Position numbers and translations under genes: made by a program
The notes under the pieces: model-generated
The model's database searches: none
What the model saw: only the letters and a program-made list of their open reading frames with translations
What the model was told of the DNA's origin: nothing
Source of the DNA: Candidatus Peribacteria bacterium
GTDB taxonomy: Bacteria > Patescibacteriota > Gracilibacteria > Peribacterales > Peribacteraceae
NCBI GenBank assembly: GCA_016866875.1
Contig: VGKY01000008.1
Location: forward strand, 1-34,311
Direction: 5' to 3'
Length of the DNA stretch: 34,311 nt
Part shown: positions 1 to 7,857 of the stretch, in pieces
Layout of the letters: each line of letters begins with the position of its first letter
How positions within the stretch are numbered: position 1 is the stretch's first letter

Positions 1-2
1 GG

Positions 3-401
3 TTAACGGAAATTGAAATAGGTAATGGTGAGTTGAAGAGCAGTCGCGAACGTTACCCAAAGAAGATAGGGCACCTGCGCAAAGGCAATCCACCGCGCAT
101 GCGGGTAAATGGCGTACATCGCCCAGAGAAGAGTCGTGAGTACGAGCACGATGTCGATCGCTGCGAGCACATTGCTCCTGAGGACAAACTGGAGCGGAGT
201 GAATGAGAAATTGAAGAGGAGATTAAGCACGAAGGGCACTGTCACAATCCACGGGATCTTCTTCTCGCCTGCCATGATAAATACTGCGCCGAACGATATG
301 GCTATGACGATGTAGAGCACCTTCCATACTGACCCGAAGACCCATGACGGAGGAGCCCAGGAAGGCTTGATGAGCTGTTGATACCAGTCATAGGTCTGCA
401 T
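3..401 (-). CDS. TspO/MBR family tryptophan-rich membrane protein
   Basis: 132-residue integral membrane protein of the TspO/MBR (translocator protein, tryptophan-rich sensory protein) family, whose members bind porphyrins and related ligands in the membrane. The sequence has the family's opening WYxxLxKPSWxPPxWVFG pattern (residues about 6-23), about five hydrophobic helices, and Trp/Tyr-rich loops; the length is close to the bacterial norm. I chose the ATG at 401, not an in-frame ATG at 428, because TACAAT lies exactly 6 nt upstream and the family normally begins just before WYxxL. It is complete, with its stop at 3-5. The ligand is unknown; no tetrapyrrole gene is visible nearby. Confidence 0.9.
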   Translation of the reverse strand: MQTYDWYQQLIKPSWAPPSWVFGSVWKVLYIVIAISFGAVFIMAGEKKIPWIVTVPFVLNLLFNFSFTPLQFVLRSNVLAAIDIVLVLTTLLWAMYAIYPHARWIAFAQVPYLLWVTFATALQLTITYFNFR

Positions 402-407
402 AACCAC

Positions 408-413
408 ATTGTA
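408..413 (-). promoter_or_regulatory. -10 element of a probably leaderless tspO-like gene
   Basis: On the minus strand TACAAT is followed by 6 nt (GTGGTT) and then the ATG at 401. This spacing would put the transcript start at or next to the start codon. No convincing -35 is seen. Confidence 0.5.
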
Positions 414-429
414 GCGCAAATCTACCACG

Positions 430-1014
430 TAAGTTGATGCAGTTGTTCATACCAGCCAAAAATCATCTCCTCCAGCCGATATACACTTTTTCGCACGATG
501 TCCACCATTCCTGCCTGCCGGCAGGCAGGCGACTCGTCGTCGTTACTGCGGTAACGACTCCTCACTCGTGGTAAACCACCTCATGCACTTGTCTTACGCT
601 CTTCTGAGCCGAGGCGAGTGACTCTGTTTACCTTGAGGTTTTATCGCAGTGAGCGAGTCAAAGAGCCCCTTTCTCCCCGCTCATGGTAAGCCTTTCTTCT
701 TGATAGGAGTCGAATCCTACATCCCATTCCACAGTGCAAACGCCAAGTGCAACCCTGAGATGTTCTGAAACGCCAAAGTGAGGAAATACGGTATGAAGGC
801 AACCTCATCCCGTTCCCTCCCTCTTCAATGGGGTACCACCAGCTTGGCCTCTTGTGAGCGATCAAAGTTTGAACTTCTCTGTCCATTGAAGAGCGCCAAG
901 AGATCGGCCACTGGGAAGGAGCCAGCATCGTGAGCCAATGCAGAAAGATGGGCAGCTCAGGGTCAAGCGCGGGGCGCCCCCACGTATCTTGACTGTCATC
1001 GTCTCACCATCGCT
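430..1014. other. 585-bp non-coding stretch with hairpins
   Basis: I see no convincing gene here. Between the TspO-like gene and the end of the glucan operon lie a cluster of palindromes (510-579), a short direct repeat (AAACGCCAAGTG at 738-749 and AAACGCCAAAGTG at 768-780), and GGGGCGCCCC near 971. A 95-codon minus-strand frame (641-928) is rich in Arg/Ser/Trp, has no recognisable domain and no promoter-start pairing, so I do not call it. Position 703-720 resembles a tRNA T-arm, but there is no matching acceptor strand. Confidence 0.6.
510..579. repeat. Hairpin cluster with a perfect 20-bp palindrome
   Basis: Three palindromes occur in 70 bp. CCTGCCTGCCGGCAGGCAGG (510-529) is perfect. GTCGTTAC-TGCG-GTAACGAC (539-558) has an 8-bp stem and 4-nt loop. 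GTGGT-AA-ACCAC (568-579) follows. A close relative of the first occurs at 24265-24282, so it is probably a dispersed element. There is no T-tract, so it is not a standard intrinsic terminator. Confidence 0.75.
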
Positions 1015-1899
1015 TCACGTTCGAAGCATTTCTTTCAGAAGCAGGGCTGCGCCTCTGAGGGCTGCGTCCTTGAGTGACATGATCGCGAGGATAGGTGCTT
1101 CGATTTCCGGCAGCATCCACTTCGAAAGTTCCGCTTTGATGCCACGAAGATGAGGAGCGAGAGCGCGCCCAGCGCTTCCGCCGAAGATGATGATATCGGG
1201 ATCAACGGCGTGCGTGACATTGACGATGAGCCACGCGACCTCCTTGAGAACGTCCGGGCGCATGAATGCACACACTTCACCTTCGAGGTATTGCTCCGGA
1301 GATTTTGCCGCCTTGCATCTCTCGTGAAAGGCGGTACCGGAGAGAAATTGTTCGACATCTCCTCGCGTGTCATCCGTTTTGTAGGGAGGCTTCCCTGGCA
1401 TCAGGAGCATGTGGCCGAATTCCCCAGCAGCGCCGTGTGCACCGCGATGAAGTTTTTTGTCGATCACGATTCCTCCGCCAACCCCTGTTCCAAACGTGAT
1501 TCCAACGACGATCGCGTGATGCTGACCGGCCCCGAGCACCGCTTCGCCAAGCGCGAAGCAGCGAGCATCATTCTCGATGACAGTCGGAAGATCAAACTCT
1601 GTGTTGATCAGAGAGCGGAGATCAACTCCCTCAGCATCGGGAATATTTGGCATCGTGATGATCGTGTGGTGGACCGGATCAAGAATACCGGGAACACCGA
1701 TGCCGATTGCCTTGGTTGTGGGGCGAATAATGTTTTGTATCTCCTCGAGGAGGCGATGTGTGACACGGGCAAATCCTTCGGTTGCGTTCGTCGGAAATAT
1801 GCGCTCGTCGAGGGCTTCCATCGACGTGGCGTCGAAGAGTGAGATCGCCATTTTACTGCCTCCGAGATCAATGCCGAGGATGGTGCTTGGCTCAGGCAT
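1015..1899 (-). CDS. ROK family sugar kinase (probable glucokinase)
   Basis: 294-residue ROK-family kinase, last gene of the alpha-glucan operon; it most likely phosphorylates glucose released by the upstream GH15 enzyme. The N-terminal phosphate-binding loop ILGIDLGGSKMAISLF starts at residue 8, the catalytic aspartate sits in ENDARCFALGEA (about 106-117), the glycine-rich FGTGVGGGIV follows, and GEFGHM (about 158) supplies the ROK histidine. The usual zinc-binding CxCGxxGCxE segment after that histidine is missing: the stretch reads MLLMPGKPPYKTDDTRGDVEQ. The ATG at 1899 overlaps the GH15 stop by 8 nt, implying translational coupling. Sugar specificity (glucose, mannose or other) cannot be read from the sequence. 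Confidence 0.87.
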   Translation of the reverse strand: MPEPSTILGIDLGGSKMAISLFDATSMEALDERIFPTNATEGFARVTHRLLEEIQNIIRPTTKAIGIGVPGILDPVHHTIITMPNIPDAEGVDLRSLINTEFDLPTVIENDARCFALGEAVLGAGQHHAIVVGITFGTGVGGGIVIDKKLHRGAHGAAGEFGHMLLMPGKPPYKTDDTRGDVEQFLSGTAFHERCKAAKSPEQYLEGEVCAFMRPDVLKEVAWLIVNVTHAVDPDIIIFGGSAGRALAPHLRGIKAELSKWMLPEIEAPILAIMSLKDAALRGAALLLKEMLRT

Positions 1900-3949
1900 G
1901 AGATCGTGAAAGTTCTTGGAATTTTTCGTCAAAGAGGAGCGCAGTCTCGACGAAGACCGCGTGACTCCACGTGAGAGGCGCAACAGCAAGAGGGGCACCC
2001 GTGAAAGGGTTAAACTGCTCAGGAAGAAGCCCTGCAGAAGAGGCTCTTGCTACTACCCACTCGAGGTCTCGCTTCGCACGCTCGAGATCCGCGAGTGACA
2101 TCGCCGTCACGATCCGCCACTGCGTGATCCAGAGCGTTGTGATGATCCACGGATTCCCTGGCACATCAGCGCTCGGTTCCATCGTGGCTTGATAGCGATC
2201 ATGCATATAGCGCGCGATGCCGCCAATCGGCGTTTTCACCGTAAGCAATCTCTCGATGCGTTCGATCGTTGAGCGCACACGAGGATCATCTGGCGGAAGG
2301 AGTCCGAGACTCCACACGAGTGACGTGCTTGCGTCGGGCGTCATGTCACGCTCGACTGTGACTCCGTTTTTTCGAATGATTTTCTTACAGAAAGCACGTG
2401 TACTGTCGTCGTAGAGATGAAAGATGATCGCTTCTGCCATCGAATCCGCAGCATCGCCGAATTGCTCGGCATGACGATGGTGTCCAAGTGCGGCAGAAAT
2501 TTCCGATGCAGCGCGAAGGCCTGCGAACGTCGCTGTAGCCGTGTATGTGAATACTCCGCGTTGCTCTTCCCACGGATCGTAGCTCGCAAGCGGGAGGCCC
2601 GTCTCTGGTTCCCTGAATCTCATGAGGAAGTTCGCTGCGGGCTTGACGAACGAGTGGTAGAGCGTGTGGAGAAACTCATAATCTTTCGTTTGCTGGAAGT
2701 GTCTCCAGAGTGTCACAAGCGGGAGCGCGGTTTCGTCGCACTGGATCGGGAGCACCGAAGAACTATCTTGCTGCCAGGGATGCCAGGACGATCCTGCGGA
2801 GCCATCGGGATTATACTTGTGCAGGAGATAGCCCTCGTCCGTGAGGACTTTTGAGCAGAACGACAGAAATCTCGCAACAACTTCGGATTGTCCTGCGCGC
2901 GTGAGAGCGAGACTCACGAAAGCGCCGTCCCGCGGCCACACGTACGTGTACGTATCGCGATTGAACTGCATGATGTCGTTGTCGCACGCGGCGAGGATCC
3001 CACCGTGATTATCGATCTGCGAACGCATGATCAGGAGGCTCCGATCGAAGAGTATGCGCACTGACTCTGGAAGTGACTCTTTCGACGGGTGGATATGTGA
3101 GCGTGTCCAGCCAAGCCAATAATTTCGTGCGGAGAGCTTCATTTGCTCAGGGGTCTCTTCGAGGAGTTGGTGTTGGAGAGCGTGGACCTCGCGGATTTTT
3201 CTGCCGGCGCAGACCCAAAGGTACACCCACGACGGGCGGTCACTTCTTACGTTACAATCGATTTCCACCGTTGAGTCGACGGATCCCTGCTCGATAGGAT
3301 TCTGCGTCAACACTCCGTCTTCGGCATCTCGCCACGTTCCTTCGAGACCTCGGTAATTCGCCTTCCCGATGCTAAATGATGTGATGCCGCAGTAATCGAT
3401 GTGCTTTTCGTTCCGCCCGAGCGGATGAAAGTCGCTCGGGAACTCGCTCAGCGTGCAGTTCACGGGATCGCTCGAAGTTCCTCCGATGAGGAAGTACCGT
3501 TTCTCGCGATAATGGATGACGCTCTGAGTATGCGGCTCGTAGAACGCCGTGTCTTTCTGCTTGTCGCCGTAGAGATAGAAATCGTGGTGGAAGAAACACT
3601 GAACTCTCCGTTCTGGTCCATCGTTGAGGGAAAGCCTGAAGGACCGTAACAAAATATTTCGCGTCGGATCGACGAAATCTTCGGACTGTATGGTGATGCC
3701 GAGACGCCGATTTTCCATCGAGGACGATGAGACGAGTGAACTGCCGTCGTATCCGGGGCGAATCTTCCAGGAGCCGTCATCGAGCCACGAGAATCCTTTT
3801 CCTTCAACCAAGAATCCGACTCGGTGAACCCTCCCGTACGTTGTGTGATCCTCCTCCCCGACGAACGGGTAGTAGAAATCCCGCATCAGGAGATGCTCGT
3901 CAAATGTGGCGAGGATTGAGCCGTTGCCGATGACGAGAGCGCGAGGCAC
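1892..3949 (-). CDS. Glycoside hydrolase family 15 (glucoamylase-like)
   Basis: 685-residue GH15 enzyme of the prokaryotic glucoamylase/glucodextranase type, expected to release glucose from the non-reducing ends of alpha-glucans. It opens with PRALVIGNGSILATFDEH and an N-terminal beta-sandwich (about 1-260); an (alpha/alpha)6 barrel follows. Barrel landmarks are NRDTYTYVWPRDGAF (about 330-345), DPWEEQRG (about 460) carrying the likely general acid Glu, and GLLPEQFNP (near 645) carrying the likely base Glu. There is no signal peptide, so it acts in the cytoplasm. It starts with GTG, 23 nt after the GH57 stop, and overlaps the ROK kinase by 8 nt. The assignment is strong; linkage preference is not visible. 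Confidence 0.93.
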   Translation of the reverse strand: MPRALVIGNGSILATFDEHLLMRDFYYPFVGEEDHTTYGRVHRVGFLVEGKGFSWLDDGSWKIRPGYDGSSLVSSSSMENRRLGITIQSEDFVDPTRNILLRSFRLSLNDGPERRVQCFFHHDFYLYGDKQKDTAFYEPHTQSVIHYREKRYFLIGGTSSDPVNCTLSEFPSDFHPLGRNEKHIDYCGITSFSIGKANYRGLEGTWRDAEDGVLTQNPIEQGSVDSTVEIDCNVRSDRPSWVYLWVCAGRKIREVHALQHQLLEETPEQMKLSARNYWLGWTRSHIHPSKESLPESVRILFDRSLLIMRSQIDNHGGILAACDNDIMQFNRDTYTYVWPRDGAFVSLALTRAGQSEVVARFLSFCSKVLTDEGYLLHKYNPDGSAGSSWHPWQQDSSSVLPIQCDETALPLVTLWRHFQQTKDYEFLHTLYHSFVKPAANFLMRFREPETGLPLASYDPWEEQRGVFTYTATATFAGLRAASEISAALGHHRHAEQFGDAADSMAEAIIFHLYDDSTRAFCKKIIRKNGVTVERDMTPDASTSLVWSLGLLPPDDPRVRSTIERIERLLTVKTPIGGIARYMHDRYQATMEPSADVPGNPWIITTLWITQWRIVTAMSLADLERAKRDLEWVVARASSAGLLPEQFNPFTGAPLAVAPLTWSHAVFVETALLFDEKFQELSRSHA

Positions 3950-3972
3950 AGGGGGGTGGAAAGAGATGATTG

Positions 3973-5262
3973 CTACGAGTGTGATGTTTTATGGACCAGC
4001 TCAAGTGCACGTTCGATGATGAGCTTTAAATCGGCGAGTGCATGGCTGAACCGACGGTAGGCTTCGAACGGCGATTCGTAGGGACTGAAGTACTTATGCA
4101 CGTCACCGTCGTTCCAATATTTCGTGCAGAGATAGTAGAAATGGTCGGATGTCTGAAGTTTACGCCAGATGTCGAGGAGCACGGGATCACCGATTGTTTT
4201 TACTGCGGGTTCAAGTGCGTAGATGCCCGTGAGTGCTGCTTCTTGCAAATAGTTTGATCTCCATGCGGAGAGATCACGTTCTGTGTCTGCCCACGAGATG
4301 AGATGGTGTGCATCGAGCGTGTCCTGCAACTTTTTCACCGACGAACGAACGACCTCCGACGGATTCTTCGTCGCGATCCCGCTTGTCTTGAATGCAGCCG
4401 GCAAATGTCGAAGGAATTCGAAGATGCCAGTCTCCGCCCATTGATGCTCGCCGAAGGTTTCATAGTCCATGAAGAGATTGACAGTCGATCCTTCTGATGC
4501 GCTCACCCATTCCGCGAATACGTTCGACATGAGCGGGTGTCCTACCCACGATTTGTCCGAGAAGCGGAACGCAATGTCGTCGGAGAGACGGTAGTTCTTC
4601 AGAAGGACACTGATGGTTTTCAAAGGACGAGAGTGGATCCGGTAGCGCTTGATTGTCGCTTGCCAATCCAGAGGAAAATCAAACGTCGGTGCTCTGTAGA
4701 CGACATTGGGGCTGCGTCCGGCCAGTAGCCGATCAACGCCCTCGGCGAGAATACCCTTGAATCCGAGAAGGCGAACGATGTTTGCAATTTCGTTGTTGTA
4801 GATAAGCTCGGTGTTTCGAAAGACTGTCGGCACCACGCCGAAGAGAGATCGAATTTTTTCGGAGTGTTTCGAGACTTGTTCGCAGAATTCAGAGAGTGAA
4901 AAGACCGCGGAGAGCGAGTGGTAGTACGTTTCACCGAGAAGCTCAACGCGCCCAGTTTGTACGAGTGCTCGGAATGATTCAAGCACGTCTTCTCCGTATT
5001 CTCGGCACTGGTCGAGGAAGACGCCAGAGAGCGAGTACGCGATGCGGAAATCTTTGTGACGCTCCAGAAGGTCGAGCATGAGCGCATTCGCTGGGAGGTA
5101 GCACTTCTCCGCGACCTTGCGGAAAACAGATCGATTTTTCTCGATGTCGAAGTATGCGGAGTTCATCGTGCCAACATCCGTGATCCTGAGGTCCTTCAGG
5201 CGGTACGGCTGATGGACTTGAAAGTAGAAACAGACGGCCGGAGGCATCTTTGTGTTCTTCAT
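3973..5262 (-). CDS. Glycoside hydrolase family 57 (alpha-amylase-like)
   Basis: 429-residue GH57 enzyme, a retaining hydrolase or transglycosidase on alpha-glucans. Conserved blocks seen in order: HQPYR near the N-terminus, GRVELLGETYYHSL, VFRNTELIYNN with the likely nucleophile Glu, and FMDYETFGEHQW with the likely acid Asp. There is no signal peptide. I chose the ATG at 5262 because it forms an ATGA overlap with the upstream glycosyltransferase stop; an in-frame ATG at 5322 would overlap that gene by 64 bp, and a later ATG at 5247 is also possible. Whether it is an amylase, 4-alpha-glucanotransferase or branching enzyme is not decided by the motifs; the short length favours the amylase-like subgroup. 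Confidence 0.92.
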   Translation of the reverse strand: MKNTKMPPAVCFYFQVHQPYRLKDLRITDVGTMNSAYFDIEKNRSVFRKVAEKCYLPANALMLDLLERHKDFRIAYSLSGVFLDQCREYGEDVLESFRALVQTGRVELLGETYYHSLSAVFSLSEFCEQVSKHSEKIRSLFGVVPTVFRNTELIYNNEIANIVRLLGFKGILAEGVDRLLAGRSPNVVYRAPTFDFPLDWQATIKRYRIHSRPLKTISVLLKNYRLSDDIAFRFSDKSWVGHPLMSNVFAEWVSASEGSTVNLFMDYETFGEHQWAETGIFEFLRHLPAAFKTSGIATKNPSEVVRSSVKKLQDTLDAHHLISWADTERDLSAWRSNYLQEAALTGIYALEPAVKTIGDPVLLDIWRKLQTSDHFYYLCTKYWNDGDVHKYFSPYESPFEAYRRFSHALADLKLIIERALELVHKTSHS

Positions 5263-6464
5263 GATCGGTGTAGGAGGAGAGAGTGATAGATTGCAAGGAG
5301 GTGCTTTGCTTGTGTTTTCCATGTGAGTCGCTTGAGAATGCCGCTCGAGTGAGCGCGCATTTCCTGACCAAGCACCTGTTCACGGAGCACCGTGAGAATG
5401 CAGTCGGCCATTCTGTCCGTATCCCAGAAATCGACGAGGAGTGCATTGCTGACGACTTCCGACGCTCCCGACTGACGACTGAGGATAACTGGAGCACCGT
5501 GCGTGATCGCTTCCAGCGCAACGAGTCCGAAGGGCTCGGAGACAGAAGGCATCACGAAGCACGCTGCTTTCGAGAAGAGGGTGGCTGCCTCCTGCGAGGA
5601 GACGTGTCCTGAGAAAATGATCGATTGATTGAGGCCGAGTCGCAGTGATTCGGCGATGAGGTCCGGGAGTAAGTAGCCTTCGCCCGCGACGACGAAGCGG
5701 ACTCCAGGAGAATGATCGAGGACGATCCTCGCAGCACGTAAAAAGTACTGAACGCCCTTCTGCACCGTGAGACGGCCGAGGAACAGGACGAGGGGGTGCG
5801 ACTCTGCCTCCTTGCGTTCCATGAGAAATGGCTGCGCTTCGGAGCCGTTGTGCACAACTCCGATTTTGTCGGGATCGATGCCATACTCTTTCACGAGCAA
5901 GTTCTTCGTGTACTGACTCACCGCGATCACGTGATGTGCTTTCGTGAGGCCTTCAATCTCTCGCTTGAAGATCCATTCGTTTGGGTGAAACTCTGTTCGA
6001 TCGAGCTCCGTTGCGTGGATATGAGCGACGAGTGGGCAATCGTGATGCTTTGAAGCACGTGCTCCTGCTTCCATCGTCATCCAGTCATGCGTATGCACGA
6101 TATCCGGATTTACATTGTTCGTGAGTGCGACAGCGGTCGCTGTATAGTGCTCGACCGCTTCTCCCAAATTACGTCCATAGAGCTCCTTCTGCATTCCCTG
6201 TTGGTCCCCAGTGTGAGTGTGAAATGTTTCCGGAGAGTCGTACGGCCGAAGGACGCTCGGTACCGACAGAATCCTCAGAGGATCTGCACTGGCAAACGAT
6301 CGAATATCGACTCCCGGCTCAGTGGATTCTCCATGCGGCAGAACGAGAGTCACCTGTACGCCGTGACGGAGAAGCCCTCGGACGAGTCCCTGGCAAGCGA
6401 CGCCGAGTCCACCGAAATATCTCGGGGGATATTCCCAGCCAAACATGAGTGTGTGGAGTGGCAC
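5259..6464 (-). CDS. GT4/GT5-type glycosyltransferase (glycogen synthase-like)
   Basis: 401-residue GT-B fold glycosyltransferase, first gene of the glucan operon; context suggests alpha-glucan synthesis from a nucleotide sugar. The N-terminal acceptor domain begins LMFGWEYPPRYFGGLGVA, a signature of glycogen synthase-like GT4 enzymes. The C-terminal donor domain has LFLGRLTVQKG, FVVAGEG and the EPFGLVALE (E-x7-E) motif. I place the start at GTG 6464, just before PLHTLMFGWEYPP; ATG 6446 and a TTG further upstream at 6554 are alternatives, but the latter would lie inside the promoter. No Shine-Dalgarno is seen. The donor (ADP- or UDP-glucose) is unknown. Confidence 0.88.
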   Translation of the reverse strand: MPLHTLMFGWEYPPRYFGGLGVACQGLVRGLLRHGVQVTLVLPHGESTEPGVDIRSFASADPLRILSVPSVLRPYDSPETFHTHTGDQQGMQKELYGRNLGEAVEHYTATAVALTNNVNPDIVHTHDWMTMEAGARASKHHDCPLVAHIHATELDRTEFHPNEWIFKREIEGLTKAHHVIAVSQYTKNLLVKEYGIDPDKIGVVHNGSEAQPFLMERKEAESHPLVLFLGRLTVQKGVQYFLRAARIVLDHSPGVRFVVAGEGYLLPDLIAESLRLGLNQSIIFSGHVSSQEAATLFSKAACFVMPSVSEPFGLVALEAITHGAPVILSRQSGASEVVSNALLVDFWDTDRMADCILTVLREQVLGQEMRAHSSGILKRLTWKTQAKHLLAIYHSLLLHRS

Positions 6465-6500
6465 GTAGAATTGAGATGTGGATGTGTGTTGTGAGCACTG

Positions 6501-6518
6501 TTCGCCCACGCGGGCGAA
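6501..6518. promoter_or_regulatory. Perfect inverted repeat at the glucan operon transcript start
   Basis: TTCGCCC-ACGC-GGGCGAA is a perfect 7-bp stem with a 4-nt loop. It begins immediately downstream of the transcript start predicted from the minus-strand promoter (about 6519). It could be a repressor operator or a 5'-end RNA hairpin. No T-tract follows, so it is not a simple attenuator. Confidence 0.55.
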
Positions 6519-6525
6519 TCTCTTG

Positions 6526-6554
6526 ATTATAAGGCAAAATTGTGGAAATTGCAA
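6526..6554 (-). promoter_or_regulatory. Sigma70-type promoter of the alpha-glucan operon
   Basis: On the minus strand TTGCAA (6554-6549) is separated by exactly 17 nt from TATAAT (6531-6526). Transcription would start near 6519, giving a leader of about 55 nt before GTG 6464. The -10 box overlaps the plus-strand -10 of the divergent MerT-like gene, so the two promoters probably compete or are co-regulated. Confidence 0.7.
6528..6533 (+). promoter_or_regulatory. -10 element of the leaderless MerT-like gene
   Basis: TATAAG is followed by GCAAAA and then the TTG start at 6540. The 6-nt spacing matches many other genes in this window and supports this TTG as the start. Confidence 0.5.
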
Positions 6555-6920
6555 TACCCTGATGAGAGAGAGTTTCTGAGATTATTGACATCGATCGTCG
6601 CCGCTTCCCTCTGCTGCCTCAGTCCGGTGATCCTTGTCCTTCTGGGCTTCAGTACTGTGAGCTTCGCCGGGTCGCTCGCCGATACGCTCTATGGAGACTA
6701 CAAGTGGATCTTCCGTGGTATTGGTCTCTTGCTCCTGTGCATCAGCCTCATGGTGCATTTTCGTAGTCGCGGCGTGTGCACGCTCGATCAGGCGAAGCGA
6801 CGACGCAATGAGAGCATCAACACCGTTCTCCTCACCCTCGTCACCGCAACTGCAGGATATGCGTTCTTCCTGTACGTCGTCGTGCACTACATCGGGGTCT
6901 GGATCAAGATCTGGCAATGA
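6540..6920 (+). CDS. Small MerT-like membrane protein
   Basis: 126-residue membrane protein with three hydrophobic helices (about 15-40, 52-72, 93-118). The first helix contains ASLCCLSPVILVLLGF, a vicinal Cys-Cys followed by Pro. This is the arrangement of MerT-type mercuric/metal transport proteins, where the cysteine pair passes the metal. The rest of MerT is only loosely matched, and no merP, merA or merR is nearby, so metal transport is an inference. The start is TTG at 6540, supported by TATAAG 6 nt upstream; there is no ATG before residue 60. It is divergent from the glucan operon and convergent with queF. Confidence 0.7.
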   Translation: MWKLQYPDEREFLRLLTSIVAASLCCLSPVILVLLGFSTVSFAGSLADTLYGDYKWIFRGIGLLLLCISLMVHFRSRGVCTLDQAKRRRNESINTVLLTLVTATAGYAFFLYVVVHYIGVWIKIWQ

Positions 6921-6971
6921 GGAGTGAAGCTCAAAGACGATGCACCCTTCGGTCACTGACCATGTGCCCTA

Positions 6972-7367
6972 TCACCTCTTCCACTCCCACTGCGCATCGA
7001 TGGCGATGCCACCGCGGACGTGAAACTTCACCGTAACGGAAACGGCGAGCGGCTTCACGAACTTCACAAAATCTTCTCCGATGTCGACCGCGAGGTGCTC
7101 ATGAAACACGCCGACATTGCGGAATGTTTCGAGATAGAGCTTCATGGATTTCGATTCGACAACGAACTTGTCGGCTGTGTAGACGATCTCGATGTCTGCG
7201 AAGTCCGGCTGCCCCGTGAGCGGACAGAGACAGGTGAACTCCGTGCAGTGGAGTGTCACCGCGATCTTGCCCGGTGCGTGATTGGGAAAGACTTCGAGGC
7301 TGCGCGATGGCTCGGCTTTTGCACCGAGTTTTGTGAGCGCCTGGAGATCCTGCTTTGCAGTAGGCAT
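6972..7367 (-). CDS. queF: NADPH-dependent 7-cyano-7-deazaguanine reductase (preQ1 synthase)
   Basis: 131-residue QueF, which reduces preQ0 to preQ1 on the way to queuosine in tRNA wobble position 34. The length and single tunnelling-fold domain fit the short YkvM (type I) form. Visible motifs are FTCLCPLTGQPDFA, with the catalytic Cys before PLTG, and ESKSMKLYLETFRN, the NADPH-binding signature. It lies 18 nt downstream of the DoxX-like gene and is probably cotranscribed. No other queuosine gene (queC, queD, queE, tgt, queA) is in the window. Confidence 0.95.
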   Translation of the reverse strand: MPTAKQDLQALTKLGAKAEPSRSLEVFPNHAPGKIAVTLHCTEFTCLCPLTGQPDFADIEIVYTADKFVVESKSMKLYLETFRNVGVFHEHLAVDIGEDFVKFVKPLAVSVTVKFHVRGGIAIDAQWEWKR

Positions 7368-7385
7368 AGAAGTACTGTGAATGCT

Positions 7386-7739
7386 TTAGACAGCGCGCTT
7401 GCGGAAGGCGATGTAGGCCCACGCCCAGATCGCGATGAAAACAAACATCGTCCAAGGGATCCCGGACATCGTCATGGAGACGGCCTGGAGCGCGAGAAGC
7501 ATGATGTAGAGATAGCCTGCGTACTCCCACTCCTTGAGAACCCGCGGTACGGGAGCGACGATGGCAATGCCGCCAAGGATCTTGGCGATGGCATTGAAGT
7601 ACATCGAGTACACGGGGTACCCCAGCTGCGTGAAGGCAGCGGCAGCCATCTCGCTATGGGTGAAGTACATCACAGCGGATCCCGCCATAAAGAGGAGGAG
7701 AATGGTCGTGGGGATCCAGTAGAAGAGGCGCTGCTTCAA
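7386..7739 (-). CDS. DoxX-like small membrane protein
   Basis: 117-residue protein with four hydrophobic segments, resembling the DoxX-like (DoxX_2) family. The diagnostic stretch is NAIAKILGGIAIVAP followed by LKEWEYAGYLYIMLLA. Function in this family is poorly defined; some DoxX relatives take part in thiol or quinone redox chemistry. The frame extends far upstream without a good start. I use TTG 7739, just before KQRLFYWIPTTILLL, because the first helix starts there; no Shine-Dalgarno is visible. queF follows on the same strand. Confidence 0.72.
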   Translation of the reverse strand: MKQRLFYWIPTTILLLFMAGSAVMYFTHSEMAAAAFTQLGYPVYSMYFNAIAKILGGIAIVAPVPRVLKEWEYAGYLYIMLLALQAVSMTMSGIPWTMFVFIAIWAWAYIAFRKRAV

Positions 7740-7822
7740 GGTACATGGGGGTGAACGAGCGACGAGACGATAGCACACGCATGGAGCTGCCGCTTGTGTG
7801 CACAGAGAAAATTTTACGATCA

Positions 7823-7851
7823 TTGGCTCACGTCGAAAGTGAGAGTACACT
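7823..7851 (+). promoter_or_regulatory. Promoter of the SIMPL-domain gene
   Basis: TTGGCT (7823-7828), a 17-nt spacer and TACACT (7846-7851) are followed by CCAGCC and the ATG at 7858. A full promoter at normal spacing whose -10 ends 6 nt before the ATG implies a leaderless mRNA. Confidence 0.6.
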
Positions 7852-7857
7852 CCAGCC

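Noticed and set aside
700-735. tRNA-like stretch: T-arm-like GTCGAAT loop with a following CCA
   Set aside because: The stem pairs only with an 8-nt loop, and no acceptor, D-arm or anticodon arm is found at the right distance. At best a degraded remnant.
641-928. 95-codon minus-strand frame in the first gap
   Set aside because: Arg/Ser/Trp-rich composition, no domain, no promoter-start pairing, and the other frames over the same DNA look no worse.
641-960. tmRNA or RNase P RNA on the minus strand (GGATTCGACTCC and GGCTTAC are present)
   Set aside because: Flanking conserved parts are missing: no tag reading frame, no paired ends, and no GAGGAAAGTCC box.
971-980. GGGGCGCCCC palindrome as a terminator of the glucan operon
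   Set aside because: No T-tract follows on the minus strand and there is no loop, so there is no intrinsic terminator.
7020-7754. 244-codon plus-strand frame
   Set aside because: Antisense shadow of queF and the DoxX-like gene; its translation shows no family features.
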